NCBI RefSeq assembly: GCF_016907695.1
Contig: NZ_JAFBCK010000001.1
Span: forward strand, 3,692,501 to 3,756,500
Direction: 5' to 3'
Length of the DNA stretch: 64,000 nt
From: Actinokineospora baliensis
Lineage (GTDB): Bacteria; Actinomycetota; Actinomycetes; Mycobacteriales; Pseudonocardiaceae
Shown here: piece after piece, positions 24,697 through 33,330 of the stretch
How the letters are laid out: each line of letters opens with the position of its first letter
Position numbering within the stretch: the first letter of the stretch is position 1
Made by a program: the position numbers and the translations under genes
Notes under the pieces: generated by a model
Databases searched by the model: none
What the model saw: the letters and a program-made list of their open reading frames with translations, nothing else
Told to the model about the DNA's origin: nothing

Positions 24697-25467
24697 TCAG
24701 TTGGGGGTGCGGGTGAGCGGCCAGAAAACCTCGGTCCGCCGCGCGCCGGGCTCCAGCGAGGCGTCGAAGTAGGCCTCGCGCAGCGGCCCCGCCGCCCCGA
24801 GCCCCAGCTCCGCGACGTGGGCCCCGAGCGCCCCGTACGTCTCGTCCAGGTCCTCGTACCGCCCCTGGTGCACCGCGACGGCGAGCGTGGCCCCGGGGAC
24901 GACCAGGGTGGGGGTCAGCGTGCTGACCGGCCGGAACACGGTGACCTCCCCCTCGCCGTCGGCGAACAGCTCCTCGGGGAACAACGCCCCCATCGGCCCG
25001 CTCCCGTCGTCGGGCAGGGCCAGGTACGCCTGCTGGCAGAACCGCCTGACCTCGGTGCGGTCCACGAACCGGGTGATCCCCACCGCGGGCTGGTCGGCCA
25101 CCACCCGGTACCGCACCACGGCCGCCACCGCCTGCTGCGCGAGCAGCCGCCGCAACCCCGCGATGGCCACCCGGGTCCGGTCGAGCTCACCCTCCAGGTG
25201 GTCCAGGTGGGCCAGCAGCACCCGATCCCGGTCCGCGGGGTCCTCCGCCGCCAACAACGCCTTGACCTCGGCCAGCGGCATGTCCAACTCCCGCAACCGG
25301 CGGATCATCCGCGCCGCCCGCACCTGCCCCGGGTCGTAGGTCCGCAACCCCGTGCGGGGGTCGACGTGCCGGGGTTCGAGCAACCCCAACCGGTGGTAGT
25401 GCCGCAGGGCCTTCACGGTCAGGTGCGTCATCTTGGCGAACTCGCCAATCGGAATGGTGCCGGGCAT
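24697..25467 (-). CDS. MerR family regulator with GyrI-like effector-binding domain
   Basis: A 256-residue regulator. The N-terminal winged HTH is IGEFAKMTHLTVKALRHYHR followed by RTYDPGQVRAARMIRRLREL, the classic MerR pattern. A dimerisation helix follows (about residues 80-115), then a GyrI/SOUL-like ligand domain (residues about 120-256, with VDRTEVRRFCQQAYLAL and HQGRYEDLDETYGALGAHV). Such BmrR/TipA-like proteins bind lipophilic drugs. The perfect 17-nt palindrome 15 nt before the ATG is probably its own operator. GTG 25482 is an alternative start five codons upstream. It drives the downstream DinB-like gene in the same operon. Confidence 0.9.
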   Translation of the reverse strand: MPGTIPIGEFAKMTHLTVKALRHYHRLGLLEPRHVDPRTGLRTYDPGQVRAARMIRRLRELDMPLAEVKALLAAEDPADRDRVLLAHLDHLEGELDRTRVAIAGLRRLLAQQAVAAVVRYRVVADQPAVGITRFVDRTEVRRFCQQAYLALPDDGSGPMGALFPEELFADGEGEVTVFRPVSTLTPTLVVPGATLAVAVHQGRYEDLDETYGALGAHVAELGLGAAGPLREAYFDASLEPGARRTEVFWPLTRTPN

Positions 25468-25482
25468 GGGGTGAGCATCCAC

Positions 25483-25499
25483 GCTCCCCCAGGGGGAGC
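25483..25499. promoter_or_regulatory. perfect palindrome GCTCCCCCAGGGGGAGC, MerR operator candidate
   Basis: An 8-bp inverted repeat around a single A, 15 nt upstream of the MerR ATG. MerR proteins bind dyads of this kind in the promoter spacer, so autoregulation is likely. Confidence 0.75.
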
Positions 25500-25662
25500 C
25501 GCAACCCCCTCCCCGTGCTCTGCGCCGTCCACAACGAACCCCGTACCGCAGTTCCATCGTGTACCCGCCCGCCGCCCGCGGATGCCGTGGGTCTGGGGTC
25601 GGCGCTGCACCCGGTGGTCTCCGACATCCAGGGCTAGTCGCGCGGGCCGGGAGTGGTGCCTT

Positions 25663-26916
25663 GTGAGCAAAGGGAAATCCGCACGCGATTCTTGGCGGCT
25701 GGACGAAACGCGGCGGTTGTCGGAGGAGTTGCTGGACCGGGCGGTGGGCGGTGGTCCGATGTCCTGGCGCGACTGGGACGAGCTGACCTGGTCCATCGCC
25801 TCGGTGCCTGGACTCGCGCTGGCGCCGTCGCGGCTGTGGAACCAGGTGGCGCAGCGGCTGCTGGTGGAGTCGCACATCGCCGACGGGGTGCCGTGGATGG
25901 TGCGGGCGGAGGCCTACCACCGGTTGATCACCCACCCGGTGGGCGGGCGGCGGGCGATCGCGGTCGCCGCCGAGTCCGCCGCGGACCGGGGTGCGCAGAG
26001 CATGATCGGCATGCTCGCCGCGTTCTCCGCCACCGCTGACCCGATGGCGACCACGACCGTCCTGCGGCACATCACCGACCCGGTGACCGAGCGGACCTTC
26101 TACGGCGCGCTGCTCACCGCTGTCAAGGTGCTCGACCACGGCCACCTCGACCCCGCGATGGCCAGGGCGGTGCTGCCCACCCTGGTCGACCTGATCTCCG
26201 ATGGCGGCGAGCTGGCCCTGCTCGCCGCGAGCCTGCTGCGGCGGCTGCCCGCCGAAGCCAGGGGCGGGCTGTCGGCGCGGCTGTTGCGGGAGGTCGCCTG
26301 CCTGGTCGAGGTGCCTGCCCGGCCGCAGCTGCCGGACTCGGTGGTAGCGGAATTGGCGGGTGTCGCGGGCGCGCTGGCGGACCCGCTGCTACCCGTGTGG
26401 GTCACCGAGATGACCCGCCACCCGGTCTTCGACATCCGCCTGCTGGCGACCTTCCACATCTACGCGAGCCCGCTGCGGATCCCGCTGGCCAGGGCCCTCG
26501 CCGCCGACCTCGAGTGCCTACTGCGCGCACGCGCGTCCGGCACCCGGGTGCACCGCCTGTTCCAGATCCTGCGCAAACTGGGCGGCCCCGAGCAGCGGCG
26601 CATGGTCGAACGCCTGCTGACCCACCCCGAACTACCCGCGACCGTCCTGGACTCCGCCGCCTACTCCCTGGGCCACCTCGGCGGCCACACCCCAGCGAAC
26701 TGGTTCCGGCAGGCGGTCCGCCACCACCTCGCCCACACCCGCGAACCCGCCCACATCAGCGTGCTCGACCGACTCGTCTACGCGATGGGCATGTCCGGCC
26801 ACGACGCGGTGCTCACCGAACTGCTGTCGGTACCCGACCTCCCGAACCCGGTGCGCACAGCGGCCCGGTGGTGGCTTGAGCTGCCCACCCACATCCGGGA
26901 GAGCGCCCGCACCTGA
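25663..26916 (+). CDS. unknown helical-repeat (HEAT-like) protein
   Basis: A 417-residue soluble protein I do not recognise. It starts at GTG 25663, with a GGGAG about 10 nt upstream. The sequence is a run of amphipathic helix pairs (LWNQVAQRLLVESHIAD, VLPTLVDLISDGGELALLAA, RRMVERLLTHPELPATVLDS), suggesting an alpha-solenoid. No catalytic motif, signal peptide or membrane helix is visible. It lies 76 nt before the second TIR-STAND gene on the same strand, so co-expression is possible, although a leaderless-type hexamer precedes that gene. A scaffolding or sensing role beside the TIR protein is conjecture. Confidence 0.75.
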   Translation: MSKGKSARDSWRLDETRRLSEELLDRAVGGGPMSWRDWDELTWSIASVPGLALAPSRLWNQVAQRLLVESHIADGVPWMVRAEAYHRLITHPVGGRRAIAVAAESAADRGAQSMIGMLAAFSATADPMATTTVLRHITDPVTERTFYGALLTAVKVLDHGHLDPAMARAVLPTLVDLISDGGELALLAASLLRRLPAEARGGLSARLLREVACLVEVPARPQLPDSVVAELAGVAGALADPLLPVWVTEMTRHPVFDIRLLATFHIYASPLRIPLARALAADLECLLRARASGTRVHRLFQILRKLGGPEQRRMVERLLTHPELPATVLDSAAYSLGHLGGHTPANWFRQAVRHHLAHTREPAHISVLDRLVYAMGMSGHDAVLTELLSVPDLPNPVRTAARWWLELPTHIRESART

Positions 26917-26992
26917 CCCGCGCCCGCATCTGTCCTGGATCTGTCTGGCTCCCGCTGTTCCCCCGCCGCCCCGTTCCCGCCATCATGCCGAC

Positions 26993-29758
26993 ATGAGCGT
27001 GGTCTTCCTGAGCTACACCTGGTCCGACCTCGCCCACGTGAACCGCATCGACCGCGCCCTGCGCCGGGAACCGGGCGTCCGCGTCTTCCGCGACACCGAT
27101 ATCGCCACGTTCGACCGCATCACCGCGACACTCGCCGCCGAGGTTGACGCCGCCGAGTTGTTCGTCGTCTTCTACTCCCGCCGCTATCCGACCAGGTATG
27201 CGTGCCAGTGGGAGCTCACCCGCGCGTTCCTCGGTGCGCACGGGGACCCCATGGGGAAGATCCTCGTGATCAACCCCGAGCCCGATGAGCACCACATCGC
27301 CCCGGTTGAGCTCACCGATGCGGGCTACTACGACTGGTACCGCGATCCCGACCCGCGCAAGGTCGCCGCGCTCGTAGCGGGCAAAGCGGGTTCTCCCAGC
27401 GTGGGCCTAGTCACCAACGACCTGGATCCGGAAGTCGTCAAGCCCAGGCGGTTCGTGGGGCGGTACCGTGAGATGTGGACGGTCCACAGTGCACTCCACG
27501 GCGGCTTGCTCTCGGCGGTGACCAAGCCGTACGGACACTCCGTCGCCGTTCTGAAGGCGCCCAACGGTATGGGCAAGAGTGCGACCGCTCGCCACTACGC
27601 CTTCCTCTTCCGCGACGCCTATCCCGGCGGTGTGCTCTGGTTGAACATGGACGGCAGCGGGTTGCGGATCGCGGGGAAGGATGTGCTGACTCACTTCGCC
27701 GAGCAACTGAGGGCCGCCGCGCGGTTCGGCAACCGGCTCGCGGATCTGCCGCCGGACCGGGTTGGGCCCGCCGCGGCGGGGCTGCTCACCGAGGACGTGC
27801 TGATCGTCGTCGACGACCTCCCGCCCGGGTTGACCGCCGACGTGCTCGACCAGTTGGTCGTCCCCTCGCCGCGCGCCCACACGCTGATCACCGCGCGGTC
27901 CATCACCGCTCAGTGGCCGGTCACCCACGTCGAACTCGGCGGCCTGGACGGCGCCGAGGCCGAGGAGTTGTTGCGGGCTCAGTGGCACGACCTCGACGAC
28001 CGTGAGCGGGACGCGATCCACTCGCTCGCCCAGAGTTGCGGCGGTCATCCAGAAACGCTGTCCATCGCGGTGAGCAGGCTCGCCGCGGCGCGGGGGACCG
28101 GAGCCATCGAGCAGTTCGACGAGGAGTTGGCGGCGATCGCGCGCGGCGGCGTCGACCTGCACGCCGCACAGGTTGACGCACAGTCCAAGGTCGCCCGGCT
28201 GGTCCTCGGGTTCACCGCGGCCCTCGCCGACGCGCCGTTCAGCGGCGGGCTCGTCGCCACCGGGCTCGTCGCGGGTGGGCGGGCGACGGCGGTCCAGGTC
28301 GCCGCGGCACTGTCCGAACTCGCCGAGCAGAGCCTCCTGCGGCGCGTCGACCCGGACGGCTGGCAACCGCAGTCGCTCGTCGCCGACGCGACCCGCGGCG
28401 AACTCGGCCCCGACACCTGCGGTGACCTGGCCAGGCTCGCCGCGCGCACCGTCGCCGCCGCGTTGCGGACCGAACCGGTGGACCGCCGCCTCCTGCTGCA
28501 CGCCCGTGTCCTGGCCGGAAACGCCGCCCTGCCAAGGGATGAAGCCTTGGAACTGCTCCGGTTGACAGCGCGCAGGCACGAGGACCTCGGCGACGCGCCC
28601 TCCGCCCGCGACGCCATCGAGCAAGCGATTCGCCTGGCAGGCCTGCTGTGCGCGACCGGCGACCTGCTCACCGCGGCACGACTCGCCGTCGCCGCCCGCG
28701 ACCGGGCCGCGATCACCCACGCCACCCTCGCCGTCGACCGAGCCGCCACCTCGGGTGACCGGGAAACCGAGTACCGCGCCAGGTTCCTCGCCGCGACCGC
28801 CCACGACCACGCGGGCGACTACCACGCCGCCGACGCCGTGCTGCCCGACGCGATCCCGGGATGGCTGCCGGAAACCGAGCGACCAACCGCCCTGGTGGCG
28901 CGATCGGCGGCCCTGCGCCGCCGAGGCCGGTTCGCCGAAGCGCTCGCCGTGATCACCGAGGTGCACCCCGAGATCCGCCGTGAACACCCCGGCGGCGCCC
29001 ACCGGGGACCCTGGCCCGCGGCGACCGTCGAACTCGCCGCGACCCTCGTGCTCGCCGGGGAGGTCGACCGGGCACGGGACCTCGCCCGGTCGGTCGTCGA
29101 CCTGTTCGCCGAGGTCGGCCTCCCCGAGCACGGCGTCGCCAAAGACGCCGAAGCGACCGCGGCGGACGCCGACGTCGCGATCGCGTTCGCCGACTGGAAC
29201 TGGACCGACGAGCGGTGGCGCGCGGCGACCGACCGGCTCGGCGTGCTCGCCGCGAGGTCGGGGGAGTGGTTCGGACCACACAACCCCCGAACCCTCGACC
29301 TGCGCGTGCGGCACGCGCGCGCCCTGGTCGCGAGCAAGCAACCCGGACCCGCGCTGGACCTGTTGTCCCCGTTGGACACCAGCTTGATCGACGTCCTCGG
29401 TGCCGATCACCCGCTGCGGCTGCGCGCCCGTTCGACGGTGGGTGCGGCCCGGGTCGCCGTGACCGACTGGGAGCGTGCCCGGGAGGTGCTCGCCGATGTC
29501 CTGCCGCGCCAGGTGGCCGTCCTCGGTGAGGCCCACGTGGACGCGATCTCGACCCGTTTCGAACTGGGCATCGCGACGCTCGGGTGCGGACGCCGGGCCG
29601 AGGCTTGCGCCCTGGCCGACCGCGCGGCCCGGTTGCAGCGCGACAACTACGGCGCGACCACCGAGCAGGCGTTGGAGATGACCATGCTCGGCGCGAGCTT
29701 GAAGGTCACGCCGCGCTCGTTGCTCGCGGGCCTGGTCCGGCTCCGCAGGCCCCGGTAG
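26993..29758 (+). CDS. TIR-STAND (NB-ARC-like)-TPR protein
   Basis: A 921-residue soluble protein. Residues 1-150 are a TIR domain (VVFLSYTWSDLAHVNRIDRA) with Glu74 in ACQWEL at the NADase position. After a conserved ILVINPEP strand and an RRFVGRYREMWTVHSALH box (the STAND entry motif), the P-loop KAPNGMGKS (about residues 184-192) and Walker B LIVVDDLP (about 270) form the nucleotide-binding domain. Winged-helix and TPR segments fill residues about 430-921 (EYRARFLAATAHDHAGDY, ALRRRGRFAEALAVITEVH). Such proteins are signal-gated TIR effectors or regulators. It is clearly paralogous to the protein at 35403 (same VINP, FVGRY and PGGV features). ATG 26993 has a CATCAT hexamer 6 nt upstream, with no ribosome binding site. 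Confidence 0.85.
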   Translation: MSVVFLSYTWSDLAHVNRIDRALRREPGVRVFRDTDIATFDRITATLAAEVDAAELFVVFYSRRYPTRYACQWELTRAFLGAHGDPMGKILVINPEPDEHHIAPVELTDAGYYDWYRDPDPRKVAALVAGKAGSPSVGLVTNDLDPEVVKPRRFVGRYREMWTVHSALHGGLLSAVTKPYGHSVAVLKAPNGMGKSATARHYAFLFRDAYPGGVLWLNMDGSGLRIAGKDVLTHFAEQLRAAARFGNRLADLPPDRVGPAAAGLLTEDVLIVVDDLPPGLTADVLDQLVVPSPRAHTLITARSITAQWPVTHVELGGLDGAEAEELLRAQWHDLDDRERDAIHSLAQSCGGHPETLSIAVSRLAAARGTGAIEQFDEELAAIARGGVDLHAAQVDAQSKVARLVLGFTAALADAPFSGGLVATGLVAGGRATAVQVAAALSELAEQSLLRRVDPDGWQPQSLVADATRGELGPDTCGDLARLAARTVAAALRTEPVDRRLLLHARVLAGNAALPRDEALELLRLTARRHEDLGDAPSARDAIEQAIRLAGLLCATGDLLTAARLAVAARDRAAITHATLAVDRAATSGDRETEYRARFLAATAHDHAGDYHAADAVLPDAIPGWLPETERPTALVARSAALRRRGRFAEALAVITEVHPEIRREHPGGAHRGPWPAATVELAATLVLAGEVDRARDLARSVVDLFAEVGLPEHGVAKDAEATAADADVAIAFADWNWTDERWRAATDRLGVLAARSGEWFGPHNPRTLDLRVRHARALVASKQPGPALDLLSPLDTSLIDVLGADHPLRLRARSTVGAARVAVTDWERAREVLADVLPRQVAVLGEAHVDAISTRFELGIATLGCGRRAEACALADRAARLQRDNYGATTEQALEMTMLGASLKVTPRSLLAGLVRLRRPR

Positions 29759-29769
29759 CGGGCGCGCGC

Positions 29770-29808
29770 GTTGCGGCGGTCGGGTGAACCCGGCCGCCAC
29801 GGCGCAAC
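29770..29808 (+). terminator. hairpin after the TIR-STAND-TPR gene
   Basis: The inner stem is 29775-29784 with 29789-29798 (10 pairs, one G-U, TGAA loop). An outer stem is GTTGC (29770-29774) with GCAAC (29804-29808). It begins 11 nt after the stop. Confidence 0.65.
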
Positions 29809-29907
29809 ACGCGGGTGCGGGTGAGCGAACAGCTATCGCGTGCGCGCCAAGATGGCCCGCGCGGGGCACCACGACCTCCCCGGCCGGTGTCCGCGGAAAG
29901 GACCCGC

Positions 29908-30912
29908 ATGCCGATCACCGCCGAGGCACTCGTCACCGACCTCAAACCGTTGCGCCAACGCCGGGGCCTGGGCAGCCCGCACGTCGCGCGGCAGATCACC
30001 GACCGGGTGCGCCAGGTCTTCGGACTGCACGGCGACGACGCGCGGGTGGTCGCCGTACTGGCCGAACAGTTGCGCGAGTTGGCCGAACCGTTACCGCACG
30101 ACCTGCGCCAGGCCGTGCTCATCGCCTACGCCCTCACCCCGCACAGCAGACTGCCCACGCTGACCGACCGGATCGACCTGATCGCCGGGGAGCTCGACCG
30201 CGACAGCCGCACCGTGATCCGCCGCATCGACGACGGCCTGCTGCTCATCGCCCAGGGCGCGCTCGCCCGCCACGAACGGCTCCCCGAACCCCCGCCCGCC
30301 GACGTCCAGCCTTGGCGCACAACGACACTGTCGAGCACGGTCGTGCTGGACCAGGCCACACCGCAGGTGTACGAGCGGTGGCGGATCCTGGTCACCGGCC
30401 AGCCGTTGAGCGCCATCGACCTCGAGTTCTCCGTCCCGGTCGGTACCGACGACAGCGGCCTGTCCCCGGACAACCCCCACCTCGACGTCCTCTACGGCGG
30501 CACGCTGACCACGCACCTGCGCCACTCCCGGTCCCGCCTCGGCTACGGACTGGTGCTGCCGAGGGAACTCGCGCCCGGCGCCGAACACGAGTACCACCTG
30601 CGCTACACCTTCGCCGACCGCGCGACGATGTCGTCGTTCTACCTGTGCACGCCCCGCTTCCCCTGCTCCCGCTTCGACCTGCGCGTCCGCTTCGGCCCCG
30701 CCAACACCCCCGCCAAAGCCTGGCGAATAGACGGCGTCCTGCCGACCGAGGTGGACGACCACACCGCCCCCCGAGAACCCCTCGACCTCGACCCGGTCGG
30801 CGAGGCGCACCTGAGCTTCACCAACCTCAAACCCCACCTCTCCTTCGGCGCCGCCTGGACCCAAGACCCCCTCACCGCCGACCCCGACCCGCTCGGGCCA
30901 GACGGCGGGTAG
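29908..30912 (+). CDS. unknown two-domain protein (helical N-terminus, beta-rich C-terminus)
   Basis: A 334-residue soluble protein of unknown function. The ATG at 29908 has GGAAAGGA upstream. Residues 1-125 are helical and resemble small signalling modules found beside STAND proteins (LKPLRQRRGLGSPHVARQIT, DSRTVIRRIDDGLLLIAQGA). Residues about 135-320 are beta-rich and aromatic (VYERWRILVTGQPLSAIDLE, EHEYHLRYTFADRATMSSFY), without catalytic motifs. The last 14 codons and the stop lie inside a 103-nt direct repeat derived from the opposite-strand exporter gene, so the C-terminal tail is probably recent and foreign. It sits between the second TIR protein and the kinase/exporter pair. Confidence 0.75.
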   Translation: MPITAEALVTDLKPLRQRRGLGSPHVARQITDRVRQVFGLHGDDARVVAVLAEQLRELAEPLPHDLRQAVLIAYALTPHSRLPTLTDRIDLIAGELDRDSRTVIRRIDDGLLLIAQGALARHERLPEPPPADVQPWRTTTLSSTVVLDQATPQVYERWRILVTGQPLSAIDLEFSVPVGTDDSGLSPDNPHLDVLYGGTLTTHLRHSRSRLGYGLVLPRELAPGAEHEYHLRYTFADRATMSSFYLCTPRFPCSRFDLRVRFGPANTPAKAWRIDGVLPTEVDDHTAPREPLDLDPVGEAHLSFTNLKPHLSFGAAWTQDPLTADPDPLGPDGG

Positions 30913-30973
30913 GTAGCAACGGGAACACCGCCCCGAGCGCGACCAGACCTTCCGCTGGCTGCAGCCACCACTG
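30871..30973 (+). repeat. degenerate copy of the 3' end of the FHA-ABC exporter gene
   Basis: Matches 31145-31247 at roughly 80 percent of positions (offset 274 nt). Read on the minus strand it encodes LVALGAVFPLLPTRRLARAG, against LVALAAVFLLLLTRRLARSG in the exporter. Confidence 0.85.
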
Positions 30974-31144
30974 ACTGCGCCGCCGTGGGTGGTCCGGGCA
31001 ATGCCATGAGGTCTCCTGCGGCTGGCGTGGCCCCATGGCCCCACCGGTTGGGATTGTCTGGGCGCCTCCCAGTGGCACACTTGTTGCGCGGCAACGGTGG
31101 ACCGCGGTTGCCTCCGGGCGGTTCGGCCGTCTGGCCTGGGCGCC

Positions 31145-31247
31145 CTCACCGCCCACCCCGACCGGATCGGGCCAAGCGGCGGGTGAGTAGCAACAGGAAC
31201 ACTGCCGCGAGCGCGACCAGTACGCCCCCCGACAGCAGCCACCACGG
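31145..31247 (+). repeat. source copy: 3' end of the FHA-ABC exporter gene
   Basis: The terminal 103 nt of the exporter gene and its stop. A diverged copy lies 274 nt away, beyond its own 3' end. The 171 nt between the copies contains no recognisable gene. Confidence 0.85.
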
Positions 31248-33326
31248 TGGGCTGTGGTGCCACAGGGGGTCGTCCTGCATGCCCGGCAGCGCACTCAAGT
31301 CTACAGTGGATGCCCCCGCCGCGTAGCCCCACCGACTGGGAGCCAGCCAGGACACCTGTGCCAGTACCACCCGACCCGTCACCGGGATCATGCCGCCGCA
31401 GAGGACGAGTTGGGCCATGACGACCACCACGAGTACCGGCATCGCCTGTTCCGCCGAGCGCACCACGCTGGACAGGAACAACGCCGCCGCGCACGAGGTG
31501 AAGCCGGTCAGGGCCGCGGCGACCGCCAGCTCCAGTGCCGGGTTCACCAACACCACCGCCGACTCCGGGGCGGGTTTCACCAACACGGTCCCGCCGACCA
31601 GCAACGTCGCCTGCGCCGCGCACACCACCGCGAACACGACCGCCTTGGCGACGACGTAGGCGCGCACCGGTAGACCCGCCGCGCGTTCTCGGTGGAAGAT
31701 CGCCCGTTCCGCCACGATCTCCCGGATCCCGCACGCGCCACCGGTGAACGCCGCGCCCACGAACAGCAGTACCAGCAGTTGGCCCGCTTCGCCTGGGTCG
31801 TCCGGATCCGGTGGTCCGAACCCGCCCTTCCCCGGCACCGCCAAAGCCAGCACGGCCAGCACCAAAGGCATGCACAGCAGGAAAGTCGCATAGGCTCGGT
31901 CCGCTGCGATCAGTGCAATGTGCCGGATCACCAGGGTTCGGGCCTGCGCGCGCCATGAGCGCACAGCAGGCGCAGGCGCCGAGCCCGTCCCCGCTGGACG
32001 TCGTGGGGCTGGTGTGCGCAGGGGTTCCGGCGCGCTGTGCCGTGAGGCTTCCTCGAAGATCTCGGCCCAGTCGGCTGTACCGAAGCGCACCCGCAGGTCG
32101 GCCGGTGGTCCCAGGAAGATCGGCACGCCGCCCGGTGCGGCCAGGATGAGGATCCGGTCGCACCAGGCCAGGTTGTCGGTGCTGTGGGTGACCACGACCA
32201 CCGACCGCCCCCGGTCGGCGATGGACCGCAGGGTGGCCATGATCTGCCGGTCCAGGTTCGGGTCGAGGCCGGAGGTCGGTTCGTCGAGCACCAGCAGCGG
32301 GGGAGAGGTCAGCAGTTCCATCGCGATCGACACCCGCTTGCGCTGACCGCCGGACATGTCCTTGACCCGCGTACCCGCGTGCTCCAGGAGGTCCACTTGC
32401 GACAGTGCGCCGTCCACGACGTCCCTGCGCTCCGCGCGCCCTGTGTCAGCGGGCAACCGCAGCGCGGCGGTGTGCGCGAGTACGGCGCGCGCCGACAACG
32501 ACGTGTGCAGCACGTCGTCCTGCGGGACGGTCCCGATCAGGGTCCGCACGGCACCGTGACCGCACATATCGGTGCCGTCGTAGGTCACCCGCCCCGCACT
32601 CGGCGCCAGGTCGCCTGTCATCACCTTGAGCAACGTCGACTTGCCCGCCCCGGAAGGACCGACGACCGCGACGAACTCGCCGGGCGCGATGTCCAGCGAC
32701 ACCCCCGAGAGCAGGTTCCGCCCGTCGGGCAGCGACAGCGTCACGTCGTCGACCACCAGGTGGTGCGCCGACCGCGGGACCTGGCTCAAGCCGTGCTCGG
32801 CCACCACGACCTCGCTGGACCCCAGCGTCAGCGTGTCACCGACCCGCGCCAGGGTGCTCCCGGTGATCGCCGCGCCGTTGAGCAGCGTCGGGTTGCGCCC
32901 GCCCAGGTCGGTGACGAGCCAGTCGTCGCCGCTGCGGCGGGCCGCCGCGTGCCTGCGCGAGACCATCGGGTCGACCAGGACGATGTCGTTGTCCGGCGCG
33001 CGCCCGATCCGCACCTCACCACCCGGCGCGCGCTCACCGACGTGCAGCACCACCTCCACCGCGTCGGCCAGGCGCACCACGGTCTCCTGGCCGACGGTGA
33101 ACCGGGACACGCGCTCACCGCGCAGGCTGGTGCCGCCGGAGGACGAGCGGTCGCGGACCACCCACCCGCCGTCGTACTCGGCGAGCAGGTGCTCCCGCGA
33201 CACGGCCGGGTCGTCGACCACCACCTCGCAGGTCGGCGCCCGGCCGATGCGCACCACCACCCCCGGCGCGAACGCCCAGCGGCGCGCGCCGGAGGTGACC
33301 ACCAGGTCCCGGTCGGACGGTGCCAC
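31146..33326 (-). CDS. ABC-2 exporter half-transporter with two N-terminal FHA domains
   Basis: A 726-residue protein starting at GTG 33326, 4 nt after the kinase stop. Two FHA phosphothreonine-binding domains come first: residues about 10-95 (VRIGRAPTCEVVVDDPAVSR) and about 103-175 (VRIGRAPDNDIVLVDPMVSR, then GGRNPTLLNG). The ATPase follows (Walker A GPSGAGKS, signature MSGGQRKRVSIAMELL, Walker B LLVLDEPTSGLD). An ABC-2 membrane domain with six helices ends the protein (HIALIAADRAYATFLLCMPL to the C-terminus). This architecture, as in mycobacterial Rv1747, is regulated by Ser/Thr kinase phosphorylation of the transporter. The neighbouring kinase is the obvious partner. The exported substrate is unknown; lipid or cell-wall precursors are known for relatives. 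Confidence 0.92.
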   Translation of the reverse strand: MAPSDRDLVVTSGARRWAFAPGVVVRIGRAPTCEVVVDDPAVSREHLLAEYDGGWVVRDRSSSGGTSLRGERVSRFTVGQETVVRLADAVEVVLHVGERAPGGEVRIGRAPDNDIVLVDPMVSRRHAAARRSGDDWLVTDLGGRNPTLLNGAAITGSTLARVGDTLTLGSSEVVVAEHGLSQVPRSAHHLVVDDVTLSLPDGRNLLSGVSLDIAPGEFVAVVGPSGAGKSTLLKVMTGDLAPSAGRVTYDGTDMCGHGAVRTLIGTVPQDDVLHTSLSARAVLAHTAALRLPADTGRAERRDVVDGALSQVDLLEHAGTRVKDMSGGQRKRVSIAMELLTSPPLLVLDEPTSGLDPNLDRQIMATLRSIADRGRSVVVVTHSTDNLAWCDRILILAAPGGVPIFLGPPADLRVRFGTADWAEIFEEASRHSAPEPLRTPAPRRPAGTGSAPAPAVRSWRAQARTLVIRHIALIAADRAYATFLLCMPLVLAVLALAVPGKGGFGPPDPDDPGEAGQLLVLLFVGAAFTGGACGIREIVAERAIFHRERAAGLPVRAYVVAKAVVFAVVCAAQATLLVGGTVLVKPAPESAVVLVNPALELAVAAALTGFTSCAAALFLSSVVRSAEQAMPVLVVVVMAQLVLCGGMIPVTGRVVLAQVSWLAPSRWGYAAGASTVDLSALPGMQDDPLWHHSPPWWLLSGGVLVALAAVFLLLLTRRLARSGRGGR

Positions 33327-33330
33327 CGGC

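Noticed and set aside
27407..29872. 821-codon minus-strand frame across the second TIR gene
   Set aside because: Shadow of a gene with TIR and P-loop motifs.
30091..32163. 690-codon minus-strand frame spanning the 29908 gene and exporter end
   Set aside because: It joins the antisense of one gene to an off-frame of another. The open run is a by-product of the duplicated segment and high GC.
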